In this document: positions 8,152-16,047 of the stretch, in pieces | Layout of the letters: each line of letters begins with the position of its first letter | Numbering within the stretch: the first letter of the stretch is position 1 | Source: Flavobacterium aurantiibacter | Lineage (GTDB): Bacteria; Bacteroidota; Bacteroidia; Flavobacteriales; Flavobacteriaceae | Reading direction: 5' to 3' | Length of the DNA stretch: 32,078 nt | Assembly: GCF_002251775.1 (NCBI RefSeq) | Contig: NZ_NOXX01000179.1 | Location: forward strand, 502-32,579 | Made by a program: the position numbers and the translations under genes | Notes under the pieces: generated by a model | What the model was told of the DNA's origin: nothing | Seen by the model: only the letters and a program-made list of their open reading frames with translations | Database searches by the model: none

Positions 8152-8733
8152 TTATATTTTAATATGACCCCAATTTTCGCCTTTCTTAATTCGGAACAAC
8201 TGCATTTCGCTGATGTTGAATTGTCTAGCAAGGGCACGCAATTTAATCTTGCGATTTGGATCAGCTAAGATTTTTTTCAACTTCACTACATTGGCAACAG
8301 TTAATTTACGACCGTCGCTTTTAATGTTGTGCTGAATGAGTTTGCGTCTAGCTTCTTGTACATGCGGACTTTTGTTTCCGTGGTCAAGCATTTCTTGATA
8401 TGTTGCAAACTTCAAGTTCTCAAGTCGGTCGTTTGCACGCTTGTAATCCAAGTGCAAAACGTAGGTGTGATCTTCGCTAGGTCTTTCCAAGAAAGCCTCT
8501 GCTACTAGTTTACCTACAAAAAATACCTTCGACTTTGGACTAACATCGTCGTTCACTTTTACCGGTAGCACACGATAGCCATCGCGCTCACCGCCTTTTA
8601 AAATTTTACCGTCTGTCATTTCTCTGGAAAAACTTAAAATTCTTCCAAAATTCGAAACAGCATAACGAACTCGTGTCTTGTGACCTAGGAAAATCTCCCT
8701 AAACTCTTCTCCAGATAATCTTCTGTATCTCAT
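8152..8733 (-). CDS. NUMOD4/HNH endonuclease, stand-alone
   Basis: Protein of 193 residues. The N-terminal NUMOD4 motif reads RYAVSNFGRILSF (about 23-35). The HNH nuclease core has LVAEAFLERP (about 76-85) and HLDYKRANDRLENLKFAT (94-111), with His94, Asn101 and Asn106 in the expected places. The C-terminal ~50 residues (KLTVANVVKLKKIL..., then ALARQFNISEMQLFRI) look like the helix-turn-helix that such homing-type nucleases use to bind DNA. There is no intron or intein around it. The upstream 8734-9023 region is a 290-base AT-rich divergent promoter region in which I can define no specific site. Confidence 0.85.
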   Translation of the reverse strand: MRYRRLSGEEFREIFLGHKTRVRYAVSNFGRILSFSREMTDGKILKGGERDGYRVLPVKVNDDVSPKSKVFFVGKLVAEAFLERPSEDHTYVLHLDYKRANDRLENLKFATYQEMLDHGNKSPHVQEARRKLIQHNIKSDGRKLTVANVVKLKKILADPNRKIKLRALARQFNISEMQLFRIKKGENWGHIKI

Positions 8734-9023
8734 AAGGTTCTTTTTTTGTTTGGTTATTCTTAATTAGTTAGAGGGTTTAACTTTGAAAAAAAATTGAATA
8801 ATTGTTAATATTTAAATCATTAATAAATAAACACACGTATACTCAAAAATAAATTCAAAACAAAGTTACGATTCCAAATGTTAAAAACAACATGTATTTC
8901 ATCGAAAAAAGGTTTTTCCGTAAAGAAAACTAAGTTTTTTTTCGTAAGGAAGCGTATTTGCTGAGTCGAGCAGCAAAATAAATTTTGTTTAACGATGTAA
9001 AAATGAGTAAATTCCTCCGTTAA

Positions 9024-9959
9024 ATGAAGATATTTATGCAAATTTTCACATTTTCAGCAAGCCAGCTACGGCAACTTTTGGAGCTAAATAGCTTTCCTTA
9101 TTCCAGAACCGAAAAGCTCATTTTTGGATTGAGAGGCTGCCTCGCAACAGCAGCTAATCCCGCTAGTTTTAAGACGGAGCACAAAATCCAAGCCACCGAA
9201 GTCAATTACGAAAATCCGCGTTGCCTAATTGGTATTTTTAATCCACTTACCGAAAAAATGGCTCTCTATCCGGGCAGTACCGTTCCGCACTTAAAATACA
9301 TGAAAAAGCAACAGGCAGGAACAGGGCGCGCCAATGCCATGCAATCCGGATTTTACGCCTATTACGAAAAAGGTTTTCACAATCCAAGTATCAACGGCGC
9401 ACATCAAGCCCTGCGTTTAGCTACTAATATTGTGTTGCGACGAACTACGAACGATCTAGTTTTTGCCAACGACGATGCTATTGAAATCGGTAACCCAAAC
9501 GACAACATTCACGCAGCCTACGGCGAAAGTCTTTCCGGAGGGTACAGCAGCGCAGGTTGCCAAGTAATTTTAGGGCTTCCGAATTCAAAAGGTCGGAATT
9601 TTGCACCCAACACCAGCTACTGGAAACTCTTTCACGATGCCGTTTACAAAGATTCCCCAGCGCAAAATCGTTTCTGTTACGCCTTGTTTCGCGGTGCCGA
9701 CGCCCAGTTTATCGCGCAAAATCCCGAGGCAATACAAATTCGTTTGCGTTTCGGTTCTAAAGGTCCGCATGTGATTCAACTCCAAAAACGATTGCAAGAA
9801 CTCGGATTGTTTCAAACCAATATCGACGGCGATTTCGGAAGAAACACCTTGCTCGCCGTTCTCGCGTTCCAAAAACTACACTTTCCCGCAAAAGATATCG
9901 ATGGAGTAGTGGGAAAACAAACAGCTCTGAAACTAAATTTGAATTTACCTACGCTGTAG
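9024..9959 (+). CDS. L,D-transpeptidase-like protein with C-terminal peptidoglycan-binding domain
   Basis: Protein of 311 residues. A central region carries NIHAAYG (His163) and SSAGCQV (Cys179), resembling the His ... S-x-GC catalytic pattern of YkuD-type L,D-transpeptidases but with Gln after the Cys where YkuD usually has Arg. Residues ~240-306 form a PG_binding_1 helical repeat (GPHVIQLQKRLQELG, then NTLLAVLAFQKLH and DGVVGKQT). No signal peptide is evident at this start or at the second ATG (9036), which is odd for a wall enzyme. The product is probably a cell-wall amidase or transpeptidase, or a phage-lysin-like enzyme. The gene ends about 100 bases before hemN. Confidence 0.6.
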   Translation: MKIFMQIFTFSASQLRQLLELNSFPYSRTEKLIFGLRGCLATAANPASFKTEHKIQATEVNYENPRCLIGIFNPLTEKMALYPGSTVPHLKYMKKQQAGTGRANAMQSGFYAYYEKGFHNPSINGAHQALRLATNIVLRRTTNDLVFANDDAIEIGNPNDNIHAAYGESLSGGYSSAGCQVILGLPNSKGRNFAPNTSYWKLFHDAVYKDSPAQNRFCYALFRGADAQFIAQNPEAIQIRLRFGSKGPHVIQLQKRLQELGLFQTNIDGDFGRNTLLAVLAFQKLHFPAKDIDGVVGKQTALKLNLNLPTL

Positions 9960-10009
9960 TTTTTGCGAATACTGTGCGTTCAAGAAATGACATGAACAGT
10001 CTTCTAAGC

Positions 10010-10021
10010 TGATAATTGTCA
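10010..10021. promoter_or_regulatory. Fnr-type operator upstream of hemN
   Basis: TGATAATTGTCA, a near-perfect palindrome of the TGAYnnnnRTCA type. It is centred 29.5 bases before the hemN -7 element, the same spacing as at ccoS. The identical 12-mer recurs beside the Crp/Fnr gene at 21141-21152. Confidence 0.75.
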
Positions 10022-10044
10022 TATTTTCATGCGATTGCCGCCGC

Positions 10045-10052
10045 TACATTTG
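10045..10052 (+). promoter_or_regulatory. hemN: -7 promoter element (TACATTTG) of hemN
   Basis: TACATTTGC is an exact match to TAnnTTTG, 13 bases before the ATG. No good TTG lies at -33; the Fnr-type site occupies the region above it, as expected for an activator-dependent promoter. Confidence 0.65.
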
Positions 10053-10065
10053 CTCAAAAAAGATC

Positions 10066-11415
10066 ATGAATCTCTTTGATAAATACAATACGGCTGCACC
10101 GCGCTACACCAGTTATCCCACTGTTCCCTATTGGGATGAAACTACTTTTTCGACCGCAGTAGCTCTTGAACGCCTGCAACAACAACTCGAAACCGAAAAC
10201 TCCATTAGTTTGTACATTCACTTGCCTTTTTGTGAGCGTTTGTGCACATTTTGCGGTTGCCACAAGTACATTACGAAACGGCACGAGGTCGAGCAACCTT
10301 ATATAGAAGCGCTGCTTAAAGAGTGGCATCTTTACCTCGAATTACTGCCCGCAAAACCTGTTTTGAAAGAACTGCACTTGGGCGGAGGCACCCCAACTTT
10401 TTTTAGTCCGTTGTCGTTAGAGCACTTGCTTACCGAAATTACCAGCTCCGTTGAAGTCGATGCAACTGCCGAACTCGGTTTCGAAGGACATCCGCATTCC
10501 ACCTCCGCACAGCATTTACGCGCGTTGCGACGCTTCGGATTTACGCGCGTTAGCTTTGGCGTTCAAGATTATAATCCGCATATACAACAAGCTATAAACC
10601 GACAGCAAACCTTTAACGAAGTGGCTAAAGTGAGTTTCATGGCGCGCGAATTGGGCTACAAAAGCGTTTCGCACGATCTGGTGTACGGACTTCCCTTTCA
10701 GTGTGAAAACGATATTATCGACAGCATCGAAAAAACCACCATTCTACGTCCGGATCGGATTTCGCTGTACAGCTACGCACACGTGCCCTGGGTAAAAGGT
10801 ACCGGACAACGCGGCTTTAAAACATCCGATTTGCCCGAGGGCGCTCAAAAACGCAAGCTGTACGAAATTGCCCGAGAACTCTTGCTCGAAAACGATTATG
10901 TGGAAATTGGCATGGACCATTTTGCGCTTCGCACCGACGATTTGTTTCACGACAGTGTAACCGGACAGCTTCACCGAAATTTTATGGGTTATACAACCGC
11001 TAAAGCCGCCGTGCAATTGGGTTTGGGCGTTTCGGCTATCGGAAATTCCAAGGCGGCTTTTATGCAAAACACCAAAGATTTGAAAACGTATTATAAATTA
11101 CTCGAAAGCAATACGTTACCTGTTGTAAAAGGGCATTTACTCAGCAGTGAAGATCTGTGCATACAGCAACACATTTTAAACCTCATGTGCCAGTTACAAA
11201 CCACTTGGACCGACGAGCTGTTTCGGTACATAGATTTTCAAACCTTAAAAAGCAGTTTGCGAACTTTTGTTGCAGATGGTTTGCTCGAGCTTACCGAAAC
11301 GGGTATGCAGGTTTTAGAGGCCGGCCGACCCTTTTTGCGAAACATTTGTATGGCTTTCGATTTGCGGTTGCAGCGAAAATGGCCCGATACCAAACTGTTC
11401 TCCTCGGCAGTTTAG
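10066..11415 (+). CDS. hemN: Oxygen-independent coproporphyrinogen III oxidase
   Basis: Radical-SAM enzyme of 449 residues that converts coproporphyrinogen III to protoporphyrinogen IX in the cytoplasm without oxygen, a step in heme synthesis. The cluster motif is CERLCTFCGC (C56, C60, C63, with C65 adjacent as in true HemN). It is preceded by the HemN-typical YTSYPTVPYWDE and IHLPF segments and followed by HLGGGTPTF. The length matches HemN rather than the shorter HemW. The upstream Fnr-type box and perfect -7 element suggest induction when oxygen is low, together with the cbb3 oxidase that needs the heme. Confidence 0.95.
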   Translation: MNLFDKYNTAAPRYTSYPTVPYWDETTFSTAVALERLQQQLETENSISLYIHLPFCERLCTFCGCHKYITKRHEVEQPYIEALLKEWHLYLELLPAKPVLKELHLGGGTPTFFSPLSLEHLLTEITSSVEVDATAELGFEGHPHSTSAQHLRALRRFGFTRVSFGVQDYNPHIQQAINRQQTFNEVAKVSFMARELGYKSVSHDLVYGLPFQCENDIIDSIEKTTILRPDRISLYSYAHVPWVKGTGQRGFKTSDLPEGAQKRKLYEIARELLLENDYVEIGMDHFALRTDDLFHDSVTGQLHRNFMGYTTAKAAVQLGLGVSAIGNSKAAFMQNTKDLKTYYKLLESNTLPVVKGHLLSSEDLCIQQHILNLMCQLQTTWTDELFRYIDFQTLKSSLRTFVADGLLELTETGMQVLEAGRPFLRNICMAFDLRLQRKWPDTKLFSSAV

Positions 11416-11422
11416 GATTTAT

Positions 11423-11450
11423 TTTTTAGGGCACATCCTGCCCTGAAAAA
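11423..11450. other. Hairpin at the 3' end of hemN
   Basis: AGGGCA (11428-11433) pairs with TGCCCT (11439-11444), flanked by T6 on the left and A5 on the right so that the stem can extend. It may terminate hemN transcription, but the T-run is on the upstream side for the plus strand, so it is not a textbook terminator. Confidence 0.4.
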
Positions 11451-11495
11451 TCTGTAAGCGCGTATTTTAGATCCGCGCGAAAAAATCGTTTACGG

Positions 11496-11635
11496 CAGGT
11501 CGGGCTGTTCACTGCAAGGCGCACCCGCAAGCGGCGTTTCAGCCGCGTTTTGGTTCGGCTTCTTGGGTCGCCGCCCCGCAACGGGCTTCAATTGCCGTTT
11601 GCTGGCACGGCTTTCCGTTGCCATCCCTTGTGCGG
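11496..11635 (-). repeat. Intergenic GC-rich element, copy 2 (long form)
   Basis: On the minus strand: box A GATGGCAACGGAAAG (11611-11625), core GCGACCCAAGAAGC (11558-11571) and box B CCTTGCAGTGAACAG (11505-11519), in the same order as the copies at 73-217 and 12331-12475. An internal GCGGC/GCCGC hairpin lies around 11531-11546. It occupies most of the 330-base gap between hemN and the small membrane-protein gene, which holds no credible gene. It is the most diverged copy. Confidence 0.55.
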
Positions 11636-11745
11636 AAATGCGTGCAAAACGTGTCGTACAGTAAATTTTGAGAATTCGTGTACGCACAGATAGGAGCGTT
11701 AAACGCTTTTACCTTTTATTGATGCGTAATTATTTTCGTTTTAGC

Positions 11746-12204
11746 CTAAACATTCAAATCCAGTTGTCGGTTTTCGGCGGCCGCTTTTTCGTCTTTTACA
11801 TGTCCGATTGCAAAGCCTATCGACATACCAAACGGAAATCCTAAACCGAGCAGGCCCATATTGTTGGCCAAAGTACCAATAGCAACGCCAATCGGTATGC
11901 CAAAGGCGCTCATGCCAAAAAGTGTAAACAATACGCGGTAATGATTTTTTGGCACCCATTTGAGCTCTTTTTTTACCTGTTGCAAAATTTGCGCCTGACT
12001 TTTAGCGATGGGTTTTAGTAACTGATTTTCGGGCAATACCGTTGCGTTAATGCGTTCGATGAGCTCGTTTACAAAGGTCTCAGTGCTTTCGGGCATTGCG
12101 CGTTTACTGAGCTCGCCGAGTAATTTCTCGAAAACGGCAACCGCTTTTATTGCTTTTACACTAAGGTTTTCGCGGTTTCGGACTTGAAGAGGTTTCAATG
12201 ACAT
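11746..12204 (-). CDS. Unknown small membrane-associated protein
   Basis: Protein of 152 residues that I do not recognise. The first ~80 residues are helical and amphipathic (KAIKAVAVFEKLLGELSKRA, then FVNELIERINATVLP). Residues ~88-136 form a hydrophobic hairpin of two glycine-rich segments (FGMSAFGIPIGVAIGTLAN and MGLLGLGFPFGMSIGFAIG) with GxxxG spacing suited to helix packing in a membrane. A short charged tail follows. It stands alone between two copies of the intergenic repeat. The reading frame is clean and the codon use is like that of its neighbours. Confidence 0.65.
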   Translation of the reverse strand: MSLKPLQVRNRENLSVKAIKAVAVFEKLLGELSKRAMPESTETFVNELIERINATVLPENQLLKPIAKSQAQILQQVKKELKWVPKNHYRVLFTLFGMSAFGIPIGVAIGTLANNMGLLGLGFPFGMSIGFAIGHVKDEKAAAENRQLDLNV

Positions 12205-12330
12205 TGGTATGAGGGCTTGTGATTGAGTTTCGTGTAAAGATACGAGTCATTTTTTTTTAAAAGCAAGTTAACGCAGGTGCATTACCTTTTTCACTAAAAG
12301 TAAGATTATGATTTTTACGGTAACGACATT

Positions 12331-12475
12331 CCGGCCCCGATTGCAGTGGAAATAACGCTGAAGCAGTGGCGTGTGCGGGCGTTTTTAGCGCGGCGACCAA
12401 CGGAAGCCCCGCAGAAAACTGCCCAAACCGCCGGCGCAAAAGCGGTATTGCAACGAAAAGCGGGAATAGCCGCAT
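12331..12475 (+). repeat. Intergenic GC-rich element, copy 3 (long form)
   Basis: Box A GATTGCAGTGGAAAT (12339-12353), core GCGACCAACGGAAGC (12393-12407, identical to copy 1) and box B TATTGCAACGAAAAG (12446-12460), followed by CGGGAATAG. ATAACGC after box A can pair with GCGGTAT overlapping box B, with one mismatch. It lies within the 317-base non-coding stretch 12205-12521, about 47 bases past the stop of the exporter gene that ends the cbb3 block. Confidence 0.75.
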
Positions 12476-12521
12476 GAAAATTAAAAAATAGAAAGGGCGA
12501 AAAAACGTTTTTGTGTTTCTG

Positions 12522-13220
12522 TTAGCGACAGTTGGGTTGTTGCATCACTACTAACTCGAGATTGCTAGGTGAGAGGTACGGAATGCCAAATCCGAGGCCT
12601 TTTAAGATAAACCAAACTCCTAAAATTGCAATGAAAATGGGTATTAACGCATTGGAGCGGCGCATTAATAAACTAGCGGAAGAAAGTAATAATGTTGTGG
12701 CGCTCATTAACGGCATGGTTCCTAAACCAAATAAGAGCATGTATGTCATGCTATCGGCTAGGTTTCCGGTGGCTAAAGCGCCAAATAACGCCATGTAAAT
12801 CATGCCACACGGTAAAAATCCGTTTAAGAGTCCGATGGAAAATGCTTTAATAAACGGGTGTTTCGGTAAATACGGCAATACGCGCGCTCGTACATGCTGA
12901 AAACCTTTCATGCTTCGTGCGGCTCCGAAAAGTGCTACAAATCGTTTTTCGCTAAGCAACACGTAAAGCAACATTAAAATGCCTACCGAAATGGCCATTT
13001 GCTGCTGCCATTTTCCGACGCCCATACTATTGCCAATTAAGCCAAAAAGTAAACCCATTAAAACGTATGTAGTTGTTTTGCCAACTAAATAGGTGGTTAA
13101 ACGAGAAATACGTTCGCGTTCCGAAACGGGTTGCCCAACAGCGAACCAACTTAAGGGGCCGCACATACCCACGCAATGCAACGACGAAATGAGTCCGAGT
13201 ATAAAAGCGGTTGCTAGCAT
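12522..13220 (-). CDS. SafE/TauE-type exporter of the cbb3 cluster
   Basis: Inner-membrane protein of 232 residues with six hydrophobic helices. The N-terminus has LISSLHCVGMCGP, the conserved His-Cys-x-x-x-Cys segment of the 'sulfite exporter TauE/SafE' subgroup that sits beside cbb3 oxidase genes; GFLPCGMIYMALFGAL repeats the pattern near residue 135. The family is annotated as sulfite/organosulfonate exporter, but this cysteine-bearing, cco-linked branch is more plausibly concerned with copper or other metal handling during oxidase assembly (inference). Its ATG lies one base from the fixH-type stop, so it is the last gene of that operon. Confidence 0.85.
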   Translation of the reverse strand: MLATAFILGLISSLHCVGMCGPLSWFAVGQPVSERERISRLTTYLVGKTTTYVLMGLLFGLIGNSMGVGKWQQQMAISVGILMLLYVLLSEKRFVALFGAARSMKGFQHVRARVLPYLPKHPFIKAFSIGLLNGFLPCGMIYMALFGALATGNLADSMTYMLLFGLGTMPLMSATTLLLSSASLLMRRSNALIPIFIAILGVWFILKGLGFGIPYLSPSNLELVVMQQPNCR

Positions 13221-13221
13221 T

Positions 13222-13665
13222 TTAGTTGAGGTAAAGTTCTTTTTTAATGCGCAGTTGCTTGCCGTTTTGTTGCCATTCGAGCGTTATGTACCACAAGCCA
13301 GTTTGTAGTTTTCCGCGCGGAATAACCAAAGATTCGCCTGCTTTTAGTTGTATCGGAATGGTGAAATCGGCTTTTTTGCTCGACGGTCTTAAAAACGATG
13401 CTGTTCCGCTGATGTTTTCGGATTTTGCTTGAAAATCGATTTCTAAGGAAACGTTTGTTTGCCGGAAAATCGGTTCTTCGGAAGCTGAAACCGCCGATTC
13501 TTCCTCGAATTGTTTGTTGATTTTCTTTTCTTGTCGGTAGTAATCTTCCAACATCAACTCGTGATCGTATTTGCTGTCGATTTGCACTTTAACAACAAAG
13601 TATAAAATGAACGCAATGAAGCAGGCAAACGCTAGTAGTACGTAACGGGATGCATTTGTTTTCAT
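13222..13665 (-). CDS. FixH-family cbb3 oxidase assembly protein
   Basis: Protein of 147 residues with one N-terminal membrane helix (YVLLAFACFIAFILYFVV) and a periplasmic Ig-like domain ending in TGLWYITLEWQQNGKQLRI, the FixH/CcoH pattern. A charged stretch (YYRQEKKINKQFEEE) links the two. FixH-type proteins help mature the cbb3 oxidase. The gene lies 11 bases after ccoG and is followed without gap by the exporter gene. Confidence 0.85.
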   Translation of the reverse strand: MKTNASRYVLLAFACFIAFILYFVVKVQIDSKYDHELMLEDYYRQEKKINKQFEEESAVSASEEPIFRQTNVSLEIDFQAKSENISGTASFLRPSSKKADFTIPIQLKAGESLVIPRGKLQTGLWYITLEWQQNGKQLRIKKELYLN

Positions 13666-13676
13666 AAGTTTAATTT

Positions 13677-15098
13677 TTAAAAGTATTCTCGCGGACCCAA
13701 AAACTCGGTTGTGGCGTCTTCGATTTTCTTGCCGTTGGCCCAGATTTCGATACGTAGCTGCGTTTTTTCGCCTTTGAGTTCGGTTTCAGGAATTCGAATA
13801 AAGAAAGTTCCTTTGGATAGTTTTTCGCTTCCGATAATAAACGAACTGCCGCCAACGCGATTGATTTGTGCATGTGGATAGGCAATGCGCAGTTCGGTAT
13901 TTCGGAAGTCGTGCGTAGTCTTGTTGACAATTTTGTAAGTGAAGACATTTTCAATGTACGTTCCTTGATGTTGGAACAGTTGTCCGGGAAGTCGGAGCAC
14001 CGTGGCTTCGACCTCGTTGCGTTGTTGCAGCGTTACTCCTAAAACAACGAGTAAAACGGCAAGAACAGCGGCATAGGCTTTCATTCGAACAGTAAATACA
14101 AACGGCGTCTGATTTTCAATTTCTTTTTCGCTGGCGTAGCGTATGAGTCCTTTTGGTAAGCCCACGTGCTGCATGATGCTGTCGCACTCGTCGATGCAAG
14201 CCGTACAATTGGTGCATTCGAGTTGCACGCCGTTTCGGATATCGATTCCAGTCGGACACACAAAAACGCATTGTTTACAGTCGATGCAGTCGCCTTTTCC
14301 GCTGTTGCTGCGGTCTTCGTTTTTATTGAATTTGAATCGACCTACTTCTTTTTCGCCGCGTTTATGGTCGTACATCACGTTAACGGTTTTGTCGTCTACC
14401 AATACACCTTGCATTCTGCCATACGGGCAAACAATGAGGCAAACTTGTTCGCGAAACCAAACATAAATGAAGTAGAAAACCGCTGTGAAAATGAGTAACG
14501 AGATAAACGTTCCGAGGTTGTTTGCGGGTCCGGTTTCTACCAATTTGTACAATTCGTTACTTCCGATGAGGTAGGCGAGAAATACGTTGGCAATCCAGAA
14601 CGAAATCACGGCAAACAGAAACCACTTGAGCAGGCGTTTTCTGATTTTTTCGGCTGTCCACGGCATTTTATCCAGCTGCATTTGCGCGGCACGATCGCCG
14701 TCGATCCAGAATTCGATTCGTCGGAACAGCATTTCCATAAAAATGGTTTGTGGGCAAAACCAGCCGCAGAAGATGCGTCCGAATGCCACGGTAAATAGCG
14801 CTAATCCAACTACGCCAATAATCATTACCAGAACGAAAATGTGGAAGTCTTGTGGCCAAAACGGGAATCCGAATAAGGAGAATCGGCGTTCCAGGACGTT
14901 AAACATCAGAAATTGCTGTCCGTTTACATGAATGAAAGGTGCGCTAAAGAGAAACGCAAGCAATAAGTAACTCAGTGCTTTGCGTCGGTTGTACCATTTT
15001 CCTTTCGGAATTTTGGGATATATCCAAGCGCGTTTTCCTGCGGCGTTTACTGTGCTGATGGCGTCTCTAAAACTGCTGTCGGTTGAATTTGCAGCCAT
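13677..15098 (-). CDS. ccoG: Cytochrome c oxidase accessory protein CcoG
   Basis: Membrane iron-sulfur protein of 473 residues needed for copper delivery to cbb3 oxidase. The N-terminal half has about four helices, with FGRIFCGWFCPQT carrying the CxxxCP motif. A second CP motif follows (VCLIVCPYGRMQG). The ferredoxin-like section has CIDCKQCVFVCPTGID and ECTNCTACIDECD, two 4Fe-4S sets. The last ~120 residues are the Ig-like FixG C-terminal domain. The length is that of the family. It is 11 bases after ccoP in the same operon. Confidence 0.93.
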   Translation of the reverse strand: MAANSTDSSFRDAISTVNAAGKRAWIYPKIPKGKWYNRRKALSYLLLAFLFSAPFIHVNGQQFLMFNVLERRFSLFGFPFWPQDFHIFVLVMIIGVVGLALFTVAFGRIFCGWFCPQTIFMEMLFRRIEFWIDGDRAAQMQLDKMPWTAEKIRKRLLKWFLFAVISFWIANVFLAYLIGSNELYKLVETGPANNLGTFISLLIFTAVFYFIYVWFREQVCLIVCPYGRMQGVLVDDKTVNVMYDHKRGEKEVGRFKFNKNEDRSNSGKGDCIDCKQCVFVCPTGIDIRNGVQLECTNCTACIDECDSIMQHVGLPKGLIRYASEKEIENQTPFVFTVRMKAYAAVLAVLLVVLGVTLQQRNEVEATVLRLPGQLFQHQGTYIENVFTYKIVNKTTHDFRNTELRIAYPHAQINRVGGSSFIIGSEKLSKGTFFIRIPETELKGEKTQLRIEIWANGKKIEDATTEFLGPREYF

Positions 15099-15109
15099 TT
15101 TTGGCGATA

Positions 15110-16030
15110 TTAGGGTTGAAGTGCTGCGACTGATTTCTCTTTGGCTGTGTTTTCGTCGGCGAGTTTGGCTTCGGGTTCGGCGGCTTTAGCATCTTTTGGA
15201 TTGCTGCCTTGAAGCGATAAAACATAGCTCGCTACTTTTTGGATTTCGGTAGGTTTTATCACGGCTTTCCAAGCAACCATGCCCTTGCCGTCGCGTCCGC
15301 CTTCCATCACCGTGTTGAAAACGTTTTTAATGCCTCCGCCGAGAATCCAATAGTTGTCGGTTAAATTCGGACCAATTTGTCCGCCTGCATCAGCTCGATG
15401 GCACGCTACACAGTTGGTTTGAAAAATAGCTTTACCTTCGGCTAGATCTTTGGCGTCGGTAAGTAAAGTAACTTTTTCTTTATCCATTAAATCGGGAGCG
15501 GTTTTTAAGTACTGTTCTACTTCCTGCTGCGCTACTGCCATTTCGGTGGTAAATTCTTGCGCTTGGTTGTAATCGCCGACCACGTGAAAGCGAACCAGAT
15601 AAATCAGGCCGAAAACAATAGTAATGTAAAAGGAGTACACCCACCACGGCGGAAGTTCATTGTCGAGTTCTTTGATACCGTCGTAGTTGTGATCGAGCAG
15701 TAATTCGCCTTCCTGCGCCAGAGGTTTTGATTTGGTGAGACGCTGTTTCCATTTTTTAAAAAACGGACTCTCGAGTAAAGGAAGTGCTTCGAGCGCATCG
15801 ATTTTCTCTTGTTCTTCCTTGCTTAAAAGCATGTATTTAATGGTAGCGAGCGCTTTGAACAGCATTTCGATGCAAAGCAAAATCACAAAGAACACCAAAA
15901 GCGAAAGCGTTACCATTGGGTATTTTATAAAGGCGGGCATACTACCGGTATCGAGCACGTATTCGGTTCCGCCAACAGCCAATCCGAAGAAAAAGCTGAT
16001 TCGTAACAGAGGAATTAAATTAGTTTTCAT
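15110..16030 (-). CDS. ccoP: cbb3 oxidase subunit CcoP, single-heme form
   Basis: Membrane-anchored cytochrome c of 306 residues. Two N-terminal helices (about 5-27 and 36-60) precede a charged region (KEEQEKIDALEALP). The CcoP N-terminal domain motif ELDNELPPWWVYSFYITIVFGLIYLV is at about 121-146. Only one heme site is present, CVACH at 207-211, with the Met ligand likely in GKGMVAWK. Proteobacterial CcoP usually has two hemes; the single-heme form is common in Bacteroidota. It passes electrons to CcoO. Confidence 0.92.
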   Translation of the reverse strand: MKTNLIPLLRISFFFGLAVGGTEYVLDTGSMPAFIKYPMVTLSLLVFFVILLCIEMLFKALATIKYMLLSKEEQEKIDALEALPLLESPFFKKWKQRLTKSKPLAQEGELLLDHNYDGIKELDNELPPWWVYSFYITIVFGLIYLVRFHVVGDYNQAQEFTTEMAVAQQEVEQYLKTAPDLMDKEKVTLLTDAKDLAEGKAIFQTNCVACHRADAGGQIGPNLTDNYWILGGGIKNVFNTVMEGGRDGKGMVAWKAVIKPTEIQKVASYVLSLQGSNPKDAKAAEPEAKLADENTAKEKSVAALQP

Positions 16031-16047
16031 GGAAGTTGATTTAGAGG

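Noticed and set aside
7393..8733. A gasdermin-like plus HNH two-gene defence operon
   Set aside because: A strong terminator (8114-8139) stands between the genes, neither protein contains a protease, and no other defence gene is close; the pairing is not supported by the sequence.
8820..9041. A minus-strand frame overlapping the start of the L,D-transpeptidase-like gene
   Set aside because: The sequence is Phe/Lys-rich from AT-rich DNA, with no recognisable pattern; the region is better explained as divergent promoters.
11490..11687. A 65-codon open frame on the minus strand in the hemN downstream gap
   Set aside because: It lies almost wholly inside a copy of the GC-rich intergenic repeat; its composition (runs of Pro, Arg and Ala) follows from the repeat and no family pattern is visible.
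12257..12475. A 72-codon minus-strand open frame
   Set aside because: It coincides with another copy of the intergenic repeat on the opposite strand; the low stop frequency comes from high GC.
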